Assembly: GCF_030704535.1 (NCBI RefSeq)
Contig: NC_081822.1
Span: 13,757,001 to 13,821,000, forward strand
Length of the DNA stretch: 64,000 nucleotides
From: Vitis vinifera
Taxonomy: Eukaryota; Streptophyta; Magnoliopsida; Vitales; Vitaceae
Direction of reading: 5' to 3'
The position numbers were made by a program, and so were the translations under genes. Position 1 is the stretch's first letter; each line of letters opens with the position of its first letter. The notes under the pieces are model-generated. The model was not told the DNA's origin. It made no database searches and saw nothing but the letters and a program-made list of their open reading frames with translations. Positions 25,001 through 38,215 of the stretch are shown one piece after another.

Positions 25001-26927
25001 CTCACACTTCTCCCAAGTTGGCCTGTGATTCATCCATGGCCTCTCTTGATCAGAATTCCTTAGGGCCATGCCTTAGCTTGAAGAAGGCCTCCCAACTCAT
25101 TGTCTATAGTCAAATCAGGTAATGTAAATCATTTGAGCAACCCTTCACCACCCAAATTTTTTCAATTGTCATGAGGAAACCAGCACCCCAAAAATGTCAC
25201 AAAAGAGAGTGAAGGAAACAAATATAGAGCATGGTCCTAGGACGATGGTCTGTGGATCGATCACGTGGGATGGCCCCTCTGCTGCTGCCTCTTTCTGATT
25301 TGGACTTGTGGTCTCCTTCTCTTTAAAGTTCTTCAATTCACACACATGATTTACACATTCTCATCATTTTTGTTACTCTTCCTTTGATGTTGCTATTGAT
25401 TTGAGCTTTAGATACTCTGCATTTGTTCAAGATACGACATTCTTGGAAGCCATTAATGTGATCGTATGTACAGAGCATTATAAAACCTTTGTACAAGTTG
25501 ATGGATGCAATGGGACCAAATATTCAGTTCTGCAAGGACAGCATAGGATAAGGTGACAATTGTACTGTAACTCCATTTTTTTCGCCATCCATACTTCGTT
25601 TCTTATTAAAATTTGTAGAAATTGTTGAAGGTAACAAGTACTGTTTCTTATCCCGTCCCACTTGCAGCGGAAGGTAAAGATAAGATGTAAAGGGGCAACA
25701 TATTAGTTGGTTTATCAAGAAAACAGCCTCATCACCTCATTTCTGAACCATCCAAGCCTGATTAATCATTCTGAAATATTGAATGGCAAGGAATATTAAT
25801 TCTAATGGAGATGGTGTGATGGGATGTGGACTGATTCTATGTCATCCAAAATATTGCAGAATCTGATGGAGATGGACGTATATCAATTCCCTACAAATAC
25901 TAATTCCAAAACCACTATGTGATATTCTTGCACGTCACATTCACAGACCATACACTAAATGCTGGCTTCATGCCTTAGAATGCTGATTGCCACCTACCTT
26001 ATTGTTCTGGTCATCTGCAATGCTGCCATCATCATCAAAATACGGTGCATGTGCTGCTAACCCCCTAATTCTCTCTAGTTTAAGCTTTGATTGAATGCAG
26101 ATTCTGATCATTTTGCAGGCTGGGGTGACAATTAAGAACTGATCAAGAGGGGACTTCAAACCTTGGTGGGGATGTGGAATTGCGTCACTTCTGGTATATC
26201 TCTCAATCTAATTACCACCTGGGACCCAAATAATTGAAGTGGGTGTTCATCAATTGTCACTTCTTACACAACTCATAACCTAACTATATCCCAAACCCCC
26301 CTAAATAATTGAATTGAAGAGTGCTGACAAAGGAAAACCTTCTAATTGATTGATGTATTAATTAATCGTTGCATCAATACCCATGTTCACATTTGGACTG
26401 CAAGAGATATTCATGAACACAAGATATTCATGAATTTGGGTCTCAATTCATCATGTCATCACCTTACCAAACTGATTTCATTCATATTGTATGAACTGAA
26501 TCATTAAGATAAAGGCACAGCTTGAAATCGAACGAGACTTCATGGTAATGGCGCCGTTGGAAACCGAACAAGACTCTAAGGTAGTAAAGGCGCAAATCAA
26601 AGCCGAACGGGATCATCACCTTACCTAATTGATTTCATTCATATTGAATGGAAGCTGCAGCTAGCAACCAATTATCATCACTCAACAATTGATCTCTTTT
26701 CTAACCAAATCACAAACAGTACGTATCAAATAAATAATTGTCATTAATATTAGAGTTTTTCTTTTTAAAAATATATAATAGTTTTCATTGAAACTATCAT
26801 TACCTCTTTCGTGAGAGGCAAGAGTAAAGTAAAACTTAATGAAAGATGAAGATGACAGAAATATAAGGAGAGAAAAAAATCAGTGAATTGGTTTCAAGGC
26901 CTCGAGAAAATCTAGTAACCTGAAAAA
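22006..26927. other. Upstream region of the LRR-XI kinase and 3' flank of Dof
   Basis: No gene was supported. Open frames near 22.1, 23.0-23.6, 24.9, 25.6 and 26.0 kb have no family resemblance and no consistent splice partners. A CACGTG-type (G-box core) hexamer occurs near 25263. The minus-strand promoter of the kinase gene lies just above 22005. One direct repeat is listed separately. Confidence 0.6.
26458..26655. repeat. Direct repeat pair around a short triplicated motif
   Basis: ATCACCTTACCAAACTGATT...CATATTG at 26458 recurs as ATCACCTTACCTAATTGATT...CATATTG at 26615 (157-bp offset, about 40 bp each). Between them an 'AAATCGAACGAGACT'-like block occurs three times in diverged form. Confidence 0.55.
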
Positions 26928-27773
26928 TCAAAAAGAACTCCAAAATTCGCCTATTAAATTTGGAGACATTTTGGAATGATCATAGGATGGAACTGATTCG
27001 AATTCTTGCAACTGCATCACTGGCTGCCATGTAAAGTTTTGCAGAGTCTGAGCATCTGACCATAAAACCTCTTGTGCTGCTTCATCGCTCAGTAGAGTCG
27101 GCAGCCCGTATGCACTGGCATCATCATGACTAGTGAACTCTTGAATTCTCTCTTCTTGTATTTGCTTCTCTCCTCCATCAAACAACTGTGTGTGGCCTTC
27201 AAGCAACTGGACTTCTCCCATTAGATCCAACGACGTCCCGCACTCCATCGCCATGTCTTCTTGCTGGGCGTCCGAGTTTAACGCCCCTAACACGTTCCCA
27301 GCTGCATCAGTTTGATCAGACAGTGCCGAACCAGCAACCTCAGGCTCAAACCCAGAGTTGTGATTCAAAAACTTGGCAAAAACCACAGCCAAGTCGATCT
27401 CCGCCCCACCCGTCCGACCAGGGGGCACCACCACCACCGAGTCCCCACTAGGCGGAGCATCAGAGCCATAATTCCCGGAACCCCGCTCCAACTGCGGCAC
27501 CCTCACGGCCTTCCCTCGACGATTCTTGCGGCACCCGCCACCCACCGGAACGTTCCTCAGAGACCCACCTTTGGTCCAGTACCTTCTGCAGCCCTTACAG
27601 AAGTACCTGGGCTGGGACAAGCTGTAATTGTTGTAGTAACAAAACTTGGTATTGGGAGAGGAGCAGCGAGGACAGCTGGGTGCAAGTTCAGCGTTGGATT
27701 TCCACCCCTTGTCCAGTGAAGGCAATGGCCGTGGTGGGCAGTGAAGCATGTGATGATCACTAGTTGAGAACAT
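26928..27773 (-). CDS. Dof zinc-finger transcription factor, DOF1.2/DOF3.5-like
   Basis: A single-exon frame of 281 aa on the minus strand. The ATG at 27773 is used; the same frame is open up to 27947, but the upstream codon there is TTG and the sequence is CT-rich like a 5' UTR. The Dof domain spans about residues 33-86 with the CX2C-X21-CX2C zinc ligands Cys34, Cys37, Cys59 and Cys62, and the family core [14 protein letters not shown], ending GGGCRKNRR. It binds AAAG-core DNA in the nucleus as a transcription regulator. Downstream motifs ([22 protein letters not shown].., VLWSDA, the C-terminal GEFWSSF) match my memory of Arabidopsis DOF1.2/DOF3.5 rather than other Dof clades. The middle is acidic and Q-rich, as in activation regions. 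Its target genes cannot be read from the sequence. Confidence 0.93.
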   Translation of the reverse strand: MFSTSDHHMLHCPPRPLPSLDKGWKSNAELAPSCPRCSSPNTKFCYYNNYSLSQPRYFCKGCRRYWTKGGSLRNVPVGGGCRKNRRGKAVRVPQLERGSGNYGSDAPPSGDSVVVVPPGRTGGAEIDLAVVFAKFLNHNSGFEPEVAGSALSDQTDAAGNVLGALNSDAQQEDMAMECGTSLDLMGEVQLLEGHTQLFDGGEKQIQEERIQEFTSHDDASAYGLPTLLSDEAAQEVLWSDAQTLQNFTWQPVMQLQEFESVPSYDHSKMSPNLIGEFWSSF

Positions 27774-29300
27774 TATGAAATGGAGTAGTAGAGGTCTGTA
27801 CAGAGAGGAGGTTGTTGTGATTCTTGTGAATGATAGAGGAGACTGAGGTGGTGGAGAAGATATAGAGGATTGAGGAAGAAGTGTATGAGAACGACAGTAA
27901 GCGAAGGTGCCAGCCAACGTGGTCGGTTGCGGAGCCGTTGGGAACAAGAAAGGTGGGGGGTGCCACTCTACCGTTTCATAGCCGGGTTCACCGTGGCCTC
28001 TGTTGCATAGCGTGGGGCATTTCTTTACTGGGGACTCGTGAGAGTGCTTAAGGTTCGTCGGTCAATTCCATCCTTTCCTCATTATTTTTCTCAATCTCCT
28101 GTTCCTGAAATGACCATCGAATCCCACATCGTTCATCAATAAAACAAGTTCATTGTTCTTAAATTTGTTTATTTAAATCCTTAGGTTTCATAATTTCAAA
28201 AATTAGCAACACATAACATGTGCCAAGCTCCATATCCAAAGGTCTTCCCACGACAAGCATCATGGTTACAAATTTTCAATTAGTGACTATAATTTCCCCG
28301 ATTTCTCCATAAGGAGGGTGGTTATTTAGTTGGAAACACATGGGCAGTTTAGTAAATTAGGTTGGGCAAGTTCATGATCATGGAATTAGAGTGATGCAGT
28401 GCAGCATACTCATAGGGATGAACCATCCCATAAGTTTTTGATCGAATTCAGAAAAAGACGGAAATAAAATTGCAGTGCACGTGCGCTATGAGTTACGTGG
28501 CATGCCCTCCTTCCATTTAATTTCTTTGATTTTAAAATCCCATTGATTAGATCCCAGGTTGCGGATGAGGTTCGCTACACGTCATTCTCGAACTCTGCCC
28601 ACTTGGTCAACCTTGGATGTATTTTTATTTTCTTCAACAATCAAGCCCACTCTACACTTATATTAATTAGGAAATTAGCTCATAAGCTTAATTGGGTTAT
28701 TAAATCTTACAGCTGTTTGGAAACCATGTCCAACTTCAGGAGAGGCACATGGTCCGCCATTTTTGGTCCACTACCAACCTGATTTCTAGGCCTCGATTTG
28801 AGAGAGAGAGAGAGATGAGTAAGGTGGATGTGGTTTGAACCTGGACTAGGGGGTGCATGGGGGCACAAATGGTTCAATTGTCCTATGCTTCATCATCATC
28901 ATCATCATCATATCAATTACAACTATATATTATGATATTAAAGTCAAACGTATATGTAAAATAATTTATGCATTGATCTTCTTCCCATAACTTGAAAGGA
29001 CTAATGCTATACTTATTTATAAGATCTGCAAATTTGCTTCTCCTCATGGGTATAAGTATAACCACAACTTATTCTATAAGATTTTATATTTTATTCCCAC
29101 TTGCAAATATGCAATCAAACCACTTATTGTAGTGCTCTCATTTTCTCTATATTTGAATGGGTTCAAATTATGTCATCATTGTGAATCTCATACAAGAAAA
29201 TCTTTGATGCCTCTTACTTAATGTAATTTAGTTACATAAATGTTTATGAAAATTATCTATATGTATAACTCAAAAATTAGTAAAAAGTTAAATTTTGAAG
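27774..29300. other. Dof upstream region
   Basis: CT-rich on the minus strand immediately upstream (a likely 5' UTR to about 27950). Further up, no gene was seen. It holds a (GA)n run at 28797-28813 and a (TCA)n run at 28890-28912. The open frame at 28543-28782 has no recognised domain. Confidence 0.55.
28797..28912. repeat. Two microsatellites, (GA)n and (TCA)n
   Basis: An uninterrupted GAGA tract ends near 28813 and an uninterrupted run of about seven TCA triplets lies at 28890-28912, with unique sequence between. Confidence 0.85.
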
Positions 29301-29305
29301 GCAGA

Positions 29306-29697
29306 TTTGTTTGATAATTGTTTAAGTTAAAATTGGCATTTTGAAGAAAGATGTGTTTTATAACTGTTTTTTAAAATATTTTTTTAATTTTTAAAATAAA
29401 AAATCAGGAAAATACGTTTGTTTTTATTCTTAAAAAGAAAAAATATAATGTTTTCAGAAAACGTCTTTTAGTTGTTTTTTATTTATTTTTTAATAATTAT
29501 TTACAAAAATAATTATACAAATATGTAAAATAATTAAAAATAAAACATTACATATAAAATTTATTTTTAAAAATATTAAAAATATTTTAAGTTTTCAAAT
29601 AGACTTTTAACCTATAAAACATTATAAAAAAAAATTTAAAAGTTATTCTCAAAAACTATTTTTTAAAATTGTTTTTAGAAATAGTTGTCAAACATGA
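29306..29697. repeat. MITE family B, copy 3
   Basis: The left end TTTGTTTGATAATTG mirrors the right end TTGTCAAACATGAT. The interior shares with copy 1 the TTTTCAGAAAACGTCTTTTAG block, ATAATTATACAAATATG and the AATAAAACATTACATATAAA stretch. Confidence 0.5.
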
Positions 29698-30149
29698 TCA
29701 TATAGATTTTGTTTTTTTTTAAAAAAAAAGCTTGAAATATTTTTGGATTTTTTTTTCGTATTTTCAAATATTTTTTAAAAGCAAAATTTAAAAATAAGTG
29801 AAAAAACTAAAAGTAATTATGGAAACTACAAAATATTCTCTAGATACTTGGCTCAAATATAAAAGAGCAAATTTGAATTGATTCATCCAAGAATATAGCT
29901 TAATGTAGATTGCTTTCTATCAAAGATAAGAATCTCAAGTAGGTAATCAATCTCAATTAGCATTCCTCCGTAGATACCAAAGTTCTCCCTTCTTTTTCTT
30001 TTCTTCTTATTCTAAAAATAGGAAATTGTTTATTGAATTTTAATTACTTAAATAACAACCTTTTTGAGGCTTCTTTTTTTTTTTTTTTTAAATTTGAAAC
30101 CAAAATTATAATTTTTTCAAAAATAATACCAATATTATGAAAATTTTAG

Positions 30150-30505
30150 AAAAATATGGTCTATTTGAAATTTATTTTTTAGAATAATTTTCTATTTTTT
30201 AAAACAAAAAACATAGAAAACATGTTTAAAAACTAAAAACCCTTTTCTATTTTTAAGAATAAAAAAATTTAATTGTTTTGTATTATTTTTACTTATTTTT
30301 TAAGGATTGTTTTAAGAAATAATTATGCAAATATATAAAATAATTAAAATTAATACATTAGATATAAAATTTATTTTTAAAACATATTTAAAAATATTAA
30401 AAACATTTTTAAGTTTCAAACAAACTTTTATTCTATAAAATTCTAACAACAATTTTTAAAATTTGTTATCAAAAACTATTTTTAGAATGGTTTTGGAAAC
30501 CAACA
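30150..30505. repeat. MITE family B, copy 4 (diverged)
   Basis: It contains the same ordered blocks as copy 3 (ATAATTATGCAAATATATAAA, TTAGATATAAAATTTATTTTT, TCAAACAAACTTTTATTCTA). The ends are degraded. Confidence 0.4.
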
Positions 30506-33500
30506 CAAATATTTCTTTACTTTATTTTATTTTTATCAAATTATTATTATTATATTGATATAACAAATCTGCCAGGGTGTACATAAATGCAGCCGCAAGA
30601 TCCACATTGAAATAGACCAATTTCTTTAATCACACAACTTATCAATAAACAAAACCCTCCAGAGCTGATGGGCAGTAGTGGGTGTGTAATCTTTATGGGG
30701 ATTGGATTTGAAGAGAGGAGAACATTCAAATCACGTGGAGGTTTCCTGTCCTTTTCATGGAGAAGAAAGATCCACAGTAGCTTCTACGTCTGGGCTTCCA
30801 CTCGATGTGATTGGGAAAGAGGAGAAGAGAAGAGGCTCCGCTGCGTAATGGAATGTGGCCGGGGGTTGAGCAATTATTAATCACATGGGGGCATGGGCTG
30901 AATCTGAGTGGTCCAAGGTGGATGAGCGTTTAGTATTCACCATATAATTTGCCCAATTTATGGGTAGGTGGGAATGGGGTGAGTCGCCTCCATCATGTAT
31001 GGACTCCTTTAATTTGTTTCCTAAATGGCTGCTTGGGGCTTGGCCGCTGTTGAAATGGAAATGGTGTTTGTCCTTGGGAAGTTAGGATTGAGGTCCCACA
31101 TCGGCTGCTTGTTTCAATTGTGGATTAATAAAGCAAGAGCCAATAAACTGGTTTCTAACAAACTCCATCCTACTCCACAAGCTACAGTTACTAATGCCAA
31201 GAAAAAAAAGAAGGGGAAAACGTTGAAATATTAAATAAAATTTAAAAATATTTATTTATTTAATATTAATATATTAAAATAATAATTTATTTAGTTTAAG
31301 TGTATTTAAAGATAAAAAAGTAATTATATATAAAAGATATTAGTGGATATACATTATAAACTCAAATTCATAGTATGAAAACCTGGATAGTTATCGACCA
31401 TCTCTTCTATTACCTATATTTATGAGTAATAACAAAGCCAATAGTTTTTATATTTTTAATAATAAAAATAAAATAATTTAGATTATTTAATTGTCATAAT
31501 TTTTATTTTAAAATTTATTTCATATAATAAAAATTAACCATGAGACAATAATTTATTATTATTTCTCAGCTAAGAGACAATCGAGAGAATGGAAGTAAAC
31601 CCCTTACAAAGATTACAATGCTAAATGGAAATGGAATTACAATATTCTTGTAAGTGTTCCAAGCTCTATGGTGTTAAAAGATAGGATCTTTGTTAATTTA
31701 AATGTTGTGCTACCAAAATGAGATACCCTAAAAGAGGTTAATCTGTCGCTAAACATGTTGAGAAGGGGGTACCTCCATGATTCACTACCTTCAGGTCAAG
31801 CCAAGTACATGACTTGGCCATCGGTGATGTGATGTCGTCCTTACAAACCGCGTTGTCACTTTGGCATTTAGCAAAGAAGCCTACAAAACACTTGACATTT
31901 AGCAAAAAAGCTTGCAAATAGCATGTGATGATGCGCATTTTTCATGCTTTTTCCATATAAAAAGGAAAATGAAAAAAAAAGAAAAAAAAGATCATAACAT
32001 CTCTAGATTTGTTAAGGAATTGTAAAGTTATTATCTTAAAAAGTTAAAAAGAAAAAAAGAAAAAAAAATTATCTTTAAAATTAAAAGAGAGTTAATTTCA
32101 TTCATTTTTTTTAAGGTTTAGACTTAATATATTTAATTATGATTAATTTCAATTTTCATTAAGTATTTTATTTGTCCTTTTTATTTGTTAATTTCATTTA
32201 CATTTCCTTTGAATAAAATAAAAAAAAATACACGATAAAATTTCAAAAGAATAATAATTAAAAATTTGTGAGAGGAGAATGAAATTAACCCCTAAAAATA
32301 ATAATACATTTTATTTAACTTATATTTTTTTAAAACAAATATTTTTAAAAATTAAAAAAGAAAAGAAAAAAGAAAAAAAGAGGTTCCTCAACACAGTTGG
32401 TAGGAGGCATTAAATAATTGATGGAATGGTTCTTGTTTAAGCCCATGAGTTGCCACCCATTAGTTAAGGGCGGACCTTTGGTGGTGATTCCAGTGACGGT
32501 GGCCCCACATGTGGCCTGGATTGAGATTAGGGCATTGTTGGTGGATTTATCCAAATTAAGTGATTTGTATGTTTTTAGTTTCTCTTTTTAGTAACAACCC
32601 ATAATCCCAAAGTCTGTTAATTTCAATCCATGCAGACATTATTTTGTCTCATAATTTATTAAATTCTCAATATAATTAAATTTTATAAATGATTATAATT
32701 TTTTATTTAAAAATAAAAATAAACAACGCTAAAAATTATAAAATTTAAATTCTAAACAAATTTATTACAAATTTGACTCCTTATTGCACGATAAAATGAT
32801 TTTTTTAAAATTAAAACTTTAAAGCATAATTCATAATCATCTAATTATCCATTGAAATTAACTATTTCAATTAATTTTTAAAAATAAAAAATTAGAATTT
32901 GATAATGTTTCTCAGTTTAAAAATATAAAAATTAATAAATTAATCTCAAAAATGCATTTCAATTACAAAATCATAAATATGAAAATGTATCATATAACAA
33001 TAAGAGTTAACTTAAAATTTTTGAATTTTTTTAGCAACCATTCATAATTAAATTTTTTTAATTATTATCCAATTATCAATTTTCTACTGATTATAAATTT
33101 TTTTTATTATGGTAATAAATTGTGCTATTTTAGGATATTTGGAAATATTTAAATTATTATTATTATTTCAAATAAAAGTATAAAGAAATATAATGATTAT
33201 ACATATATATTTAATATAAGGAAAAATAAATAGATCTAATATAAAAAATAAACAACCAAAGTATTTAATGAGATTTAATTTTATTAAGATTTAAGTTAAA
33301 TTCAAATCTATTAAATTTCCAACCAATATTAAGAGATTTTTTTTTCAAATGCAATATATATTAAATATTTTGAAAAAAAAAAATCAGTGTAAAAAACATA
33401 TTCCTAAAACTAATTCACTTTTGGAAATTAAGTAGAAAGTTGTTATATGTGGACGAACAATTTTAAATTTTAGAATTTATTTTAGAATGGTTTTTTAAGA

Positions 33501-33655
33501 GATTATTTAAGTATAATTTAATCACATATATTACATCAAAATAATTTCTTAATTAGATGACACCAATTACGATACATCCGGTTATCATTTTTCATAAATT
33601 GTTTATCTTTGTGTGGGAAGGTGGTCATTCAGAGTAGAGAGGTTGAGTTGTTAGT
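30506..33655. other. AT-rich intergenic DNA
   Basis: A short less AT-rich island at 30.6-31.2 kb has several open frames without recognisable domains; it may be a relic. Purine tracts lie around 31.97-32.07 and 32.35 kb. The rest is very AT-rich with no structure I can classify. Confidence 0.5.
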
Positions 33656-33661
33656 ATAAGT

Positions 33662-33719
33662 TGTTAAGAGGAGTTGAGTTGTTATGTAGAAATAACAACT
33701 TTTTGTTCTATTATTTCCA
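33662..33719 (+). repeat. Partial copia LTR, plus orientation
   Basis: Starts TGTTAAGAGGAGTTG and matches the first ~58 bases of the 3' LTR (TGTTAGAGAAGTTAA...). It stops abruptly at TTTCCAT, where the inverted gag sequence begins. Together with the LTR at 34610-34774 it forms inverted repeats that bracket the flipped block. Confidence 0.7.
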
Positions 33720-34569
33720 TGGAGTTTGCATTACGACCTATTTCCATTTGAAGGCCTTCCTAATTGACCTCTTCCATGAGTTCTATGATATCCTCTTCCA
33801 TTTTGGTTTCCTTCTTGATTGTTTCTTTGAAAGTTATTGTTCCCCCTATTGAAGTTTATTTTTTTGAGTAGTGAGATTTGTAGACATTTCTAAAGAGGCA
33901 TTCCTGTTTAGGATTCTTCCTTCATGAGAAAGTAGTAGAACATTCATAGCTTGTATTGAGTAAGGAATTTCATGAGAAGAGATAACAATTGTGATGGACT
34001 CATATTTTGGACCATCAACAACAAGATGGCAATAATTTGATTTGTTTCTAATATTTTATGACCAACAACAACAAGCATGTCTTCATTTTTATTAGATATT
34101 CTCTCATAGAAAGATTATTATTCTTCAAGACCTGCATTTGATGCTTATAGTGCATAACTTTTGCAATTGATTGTGAATTGAATAGTTGAGAAATGGGAGA
34201 CCAAACCTCTTGAGTAGTGGAACATTCAATGAGTTGTAGCAAAAAATTGGAACCTATCGAGGCAAGAAGCCAAGAAATACGTTTATAGGTAATATATGTT
34301 GGATTTGGAACAATTGCATTATTTAGACCAACAAGAAACTTTAGGGGAACTTGATTAGTCTTGTATATGAACTCTTCAAGACCAAAACCTTTATTAGTGT
34401 TTTCAACTTGAAATCTCCATAAAAGAAAGTTACTTTCTTCAAGTCGAATGCTTATAAGTTGATTGAGACAAGTGATGACTAATTTTGAAGAATCCTCGAC
34501 AAATGCTGGAACTGACATTCTTTCAATTGCTAAAATTGTTGGTTTTGTGGAATCACTAGTTGCTGCCAT
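33720..34569 (-). pseudogene. Copia gag pseudogene (inverted)
   Basis: On the minus strand an ATG at 34569 opens a 173-codon frame with the copia gag (UBN2-type) pattern: LEESNFLLWRFQV, then LLQLIECSTTQEVW and KVMHYKHQMQVLKNNN, MREYLIKMK. Beyond the stop at 34048 the sequence continues as a G/N/Q/R-rich, RNA-binding-like stretch near 33730-33840. Gag normally lies upstream of protease in the same direction; here it faces the opposite way. Confidence 0.8.
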
Positions 34570-34596
34570 GGGAAGGATGGGATCTTTAAGAGAAAA

Positions 34597-34609
34597 GGCT
34601 TTGATACCA
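34597..34609 (-). other. Copia primer binding site
   Basis: Directly inside the minus-strand LTR lies TGGTATCAAAGCC, the initiator-Met tRNA complement that primes plant copia elements (usual form TGGTATCAGAGC). Confidence 0.8.
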
Positions 34610-34774
34610 TGTCAAAAAAACAAAGAAAGTAGAGAATAAGAAATAGAGAAAGAAATTATTGATGAGAAATAGTAGATTAGTTTGTTTAGGTATACAATTG
34701 CTCTTTATATCGGGTTGTGGAAAGAATAAAAGAGAAAGTTGTTCTATCTACATAACAACTTAGCCTCTTTAACA
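34610..34774 (-). repeat. Complete copia 5' LTR, minus orientation
   Basis: Read on the minus strand it begins TGTTAAAGAGGCTAAG and ends TTTTTTTGACA, giving the TG...CA termini of an LTR, 165 bp, followed at once by the primer binding site. It matches the 3' LTR at 38523 through GTTGTTATGTAGAT and the TTTCTTTGTTTTTTTGAC end. Confidence 0.75.
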
Positions 34775-34775
34775 G

Positions 34776-37700
34776 CTTATCCTAACAAGTCAACCTTTAA
34801 CTCTTTCCTTCAAATTGATGTTGGGTCTCTGACTATCTCTTTCACATTTCCTCTTACTAATCTTACTCAATATGGAAATCAAGATCTACAAGACAACCTA
34901 TCTATGATAGCAATGATAGTTTCTTCGGAGGACGTTAATAACGCCTATTAGTACCTGGGCTCAAGAGTTATAAATCATGTCACAAGTGACCTCAACAATA
35001 TGACATTTGGCACTGAATACCATGGAAACAACAAAATCCACATGGGTAACGAAAAAGGTCTTAACATATCACATATTGGTGATTCAATTTTTTCTTCTCA
35101 ATCATTTTCTTCTTGAGTCTTATATCTTAAAAAACTTTTACATGCCCCTTCAATTACTAAAAATCTCGTAAGTGTTTCATAATTTTCTAAAGATAACAAT
35201 GTATTCTTTGAGTTTCACTATGATTCTTTGTTTTGTGAAGGATCGAGTCACCATAAATATACTATTGTGGGAAAATCTACATAAGGGACTTTATCAATTC
35301 AATCTAACAAAGTAGTAGACTAGTAATGCCTTTGATCATTCATCCAACATTTTTGTAATAGAAGCTGCAAAGATTGGGATCTTATCACCTTCATTTCTTT
35401 ATTTTGTTAGCAATGTATCTTTAGAATCTTTTAATTCATTTTTTGATGTATGGCACCAACGATTGGGTCATCCTTCTTTAAAAATTGTAAATTAGATCCT
35501 AAACCAATATAACGTACCATATTCATCAAATAAGACTTCTTTCTTTTGCATAGCCTATCTATTGGGGGAAAAAAATCATAATTTGTCATTTCTAAATTCT
35601 AATACTACCTATAGAGAACAATTACAATTGGTTAAGTCTGATCTTTGGGGTCCTTCTCCTATATTTTCATACTATGGTTACAAGTATTATGTGAACTTTG
35701 TTGATGTATACTCTAGATTTACTTGGATTTATTTTCTTAAAAACAAATCTCAAGCTCATGAATCATTTGTATACTTCAAAACTCAAGTTGAAAATCAATT
35801 AAATTCCAAGCTTAAGATTTTTTTAGTCAGATTGGGATGGAGAATTTAGAACTCTCACACTTTTTTTAGATTATTATGGCATCATTCATCGAGTTTCCTG
35901 CCCCCATACTTTAGAACAAAATGGGATAGTTAAAAGTAAACATAAACATATTGTAGAGTTAGGACTTACCTTGTTAGCTCAAGCTTCACTTCCTCTCAAG
36001 TTTTGGCTAAATTCATTCTCTACTGTTGTCTTTTTAATAAACAAGTTGCCAATACTAGTCCTGATGCTGAAATCTCCAATTGAGGTACTCTATAAAGTTA
36101 AACTAGATTTTTCCACCCTTAAAGTATTTGGTTGTCTTTGCTTCCTTTATCTTTGACCTTTCAACATTAACAAACTTTATTCCAGGTCCCTTTCTTGTAC
36201 ATTTCTTAGCTATGGCCCAAATCATAAGGGTTGCAAATGCCTTGATGATAAATGGAAACTTCCTATCTTAAGACATATTGTGTTTAATGAATTTATTTTT
36301 CCATACGTCGAGAAAAAGAACTCAACAAAATCCTTTTCTATAATAAAAAATGTTGCAATTCCACACATCCCAATCCTACATCATTTACAACCTACAACTT
36401 TTGGTAATCCACCAGTAGTTCCTATCAATTCAAATCTATCTGAACTTTTACCATAAGATAATTTTGTAATAGGTCATGCACTTGTTGGATAGTATAATCC
36501 ACTCCACAATGAACACATTCAACCTAATTCTTCTCCTTTTATATCATCCTAACCTATAACTAATACTAATATTATGGGTATGACTAAACCTGCTCCTGTA
36601 CCTATATTAAATTCCTATCCTATGGTCACAAAATCCAAGAATGACATTTTTAAACCCAAGGCTCTAGCCCTAGTTATTGACCTTTCTATACAAGACCCTT
36701 CTTGTTTCACAAAAGCCTTCCAAATCTAAAATTCGAAGAAAACAATGATTGAAGAAAATGAGGCCTTTTTGAAAAATAAATCCTGGTCATTAGTGTCTTT
36801 ACCTCCAAATAGGAAATTAGTGGGTTGTAAACGGGTTTTTAAGCTTAAAAAAAATCTAGATGGTTCGATCAATAGATACAAGGCATGCCTTATTGCAAAA
36901 GGATATCTCTAAACTCCTGGTTTTGATTTCATCGAAACATTCTCACCTATTGTGGAAACTACATCTATTAGAATTATCTTGACTATAACTTTAGCTCATG
37001 GATGGCAAGTAAGATTCATTGTTAACAACATATTTTTAAATGGAAGTCTTCAAGAGGAAGTATATATGGACCAAGCATTAGGGTTTAAGTAGGGGAAAGA
37101 TCTAATTTGCAAGTTACATAAAGCTCTTTACGATCTTAAGTAGGCTCAAGAGCTTGGCTAGAGAAATTAAAATATTCTCTATCTTCACTTGTGTTCACCT
37201 CATCTAAAGCAAATGGGTATATTTTCTTAAAGATCACAACTAGCTCATATGTCTTTATCCTAATTTACGTAGACGATATTATCATTATAGGGAGTAGAAA
37301 TAAAGAGTTAGAGTAACTCATTTTTCATCTAAATATGTCATTTTCTATTAAAGATCTTGTAGAGTTAAACTACTTCCTTGGTATTGAAGTGTAGCAAGTT
37401 GCAGAAGGGTTCCACTTATCTCAAAGAAAATATATCAATGACCTCCTTAAGAAAATGAAGATGAATAATGGTTATCCTCTGCCTACGCCAATGGTTAGTG
37501 GTCTCCAACTTTCATCTCAAAAGGGTGATTTGATCCTATAGAGAATGCTCATAAGTATAGGAGTGTGGTAGGAGCTCTCTAATACATCACTGTCACTAGA
37601 CCATAAATTACTTTTAGTGTTAACAAAGTATGTCAATTTATGCAAAAACCATCGGATACACATTGGAAAGTTGTCAAAAGGATTTTAAGATATTTAAATG

Positions 37701-38215
37701 GAACCATAGACCAAATAATTATCTTTAGGAGGCCAAATACTTTCAATCTCACTTGTTTTTCTGATGCGGACTAGGGAAATGATATCGATGATTGTAGATC
37801 AACTACTAGTTTGTGTATCTTTCTCGGTAATAACATAATGTATTGGTGCTCCAAGAAGTAGCATACAATTTCAAGATCCACCATTAAAGTCAAATATAAG
37901 AGTTTGGAAAATATTGCTTTTGAATTGATGTGGATTTGGTGCCTTCTTACAAAATTGAAAATCAAGCAAAGTACTCCAACTATGTGTTGTGACAACCTCA
38001 ACATTCTAACTTTGTCAGCTAATCCTATTATTCACTCAAGAACTAAACACATGGAACTAGATTTATACTTTGTTCGAGAAAAGGTGTTGCAAAAGAAATT
38101 GGTTGTCAATCATATTCCTTCTATTGACCAAGTTGCAAACATACTCACAAAGCCTTTCTCGTCTCAATTCTTTGAAAGACTTATTAATAGTCTCCTTCCC
38201 AACAACTATGGTTAG
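34776..38215 (+). pseudogene. Copia pol pseudogene (protease, integrase, RT, RNase H)
   Basis: The plus-strand fragments, with several frameshifts and stops, read in order: a gag end/protease region near 34900-35090 (NHVTSDLNNMTFG, with the DSGA active site decayed); integrase zinc region WHQRLGHPS at ~35450; integrase core at 35590-35850 (VKSDLWGPSP, VDVYSRFTWIYFLKNKS); reverse transcriptase at ~36780-37450 with a conserved YVDD near 37266; RNase H at ~37760-38215 (DDCRSTTSLCIFLG, ANILTKPF). Not expected to make a working polyprotein. Confidence 0.85.

Noticed and set aside
27774..27947. 58-codon N-terminal extension of the Dof frame
   Set aside because: The extension starts at TTG, not ATG, and the sequence is CT-rich like a 5' UTR. 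ATG 27773 gives a normal Dof protein.
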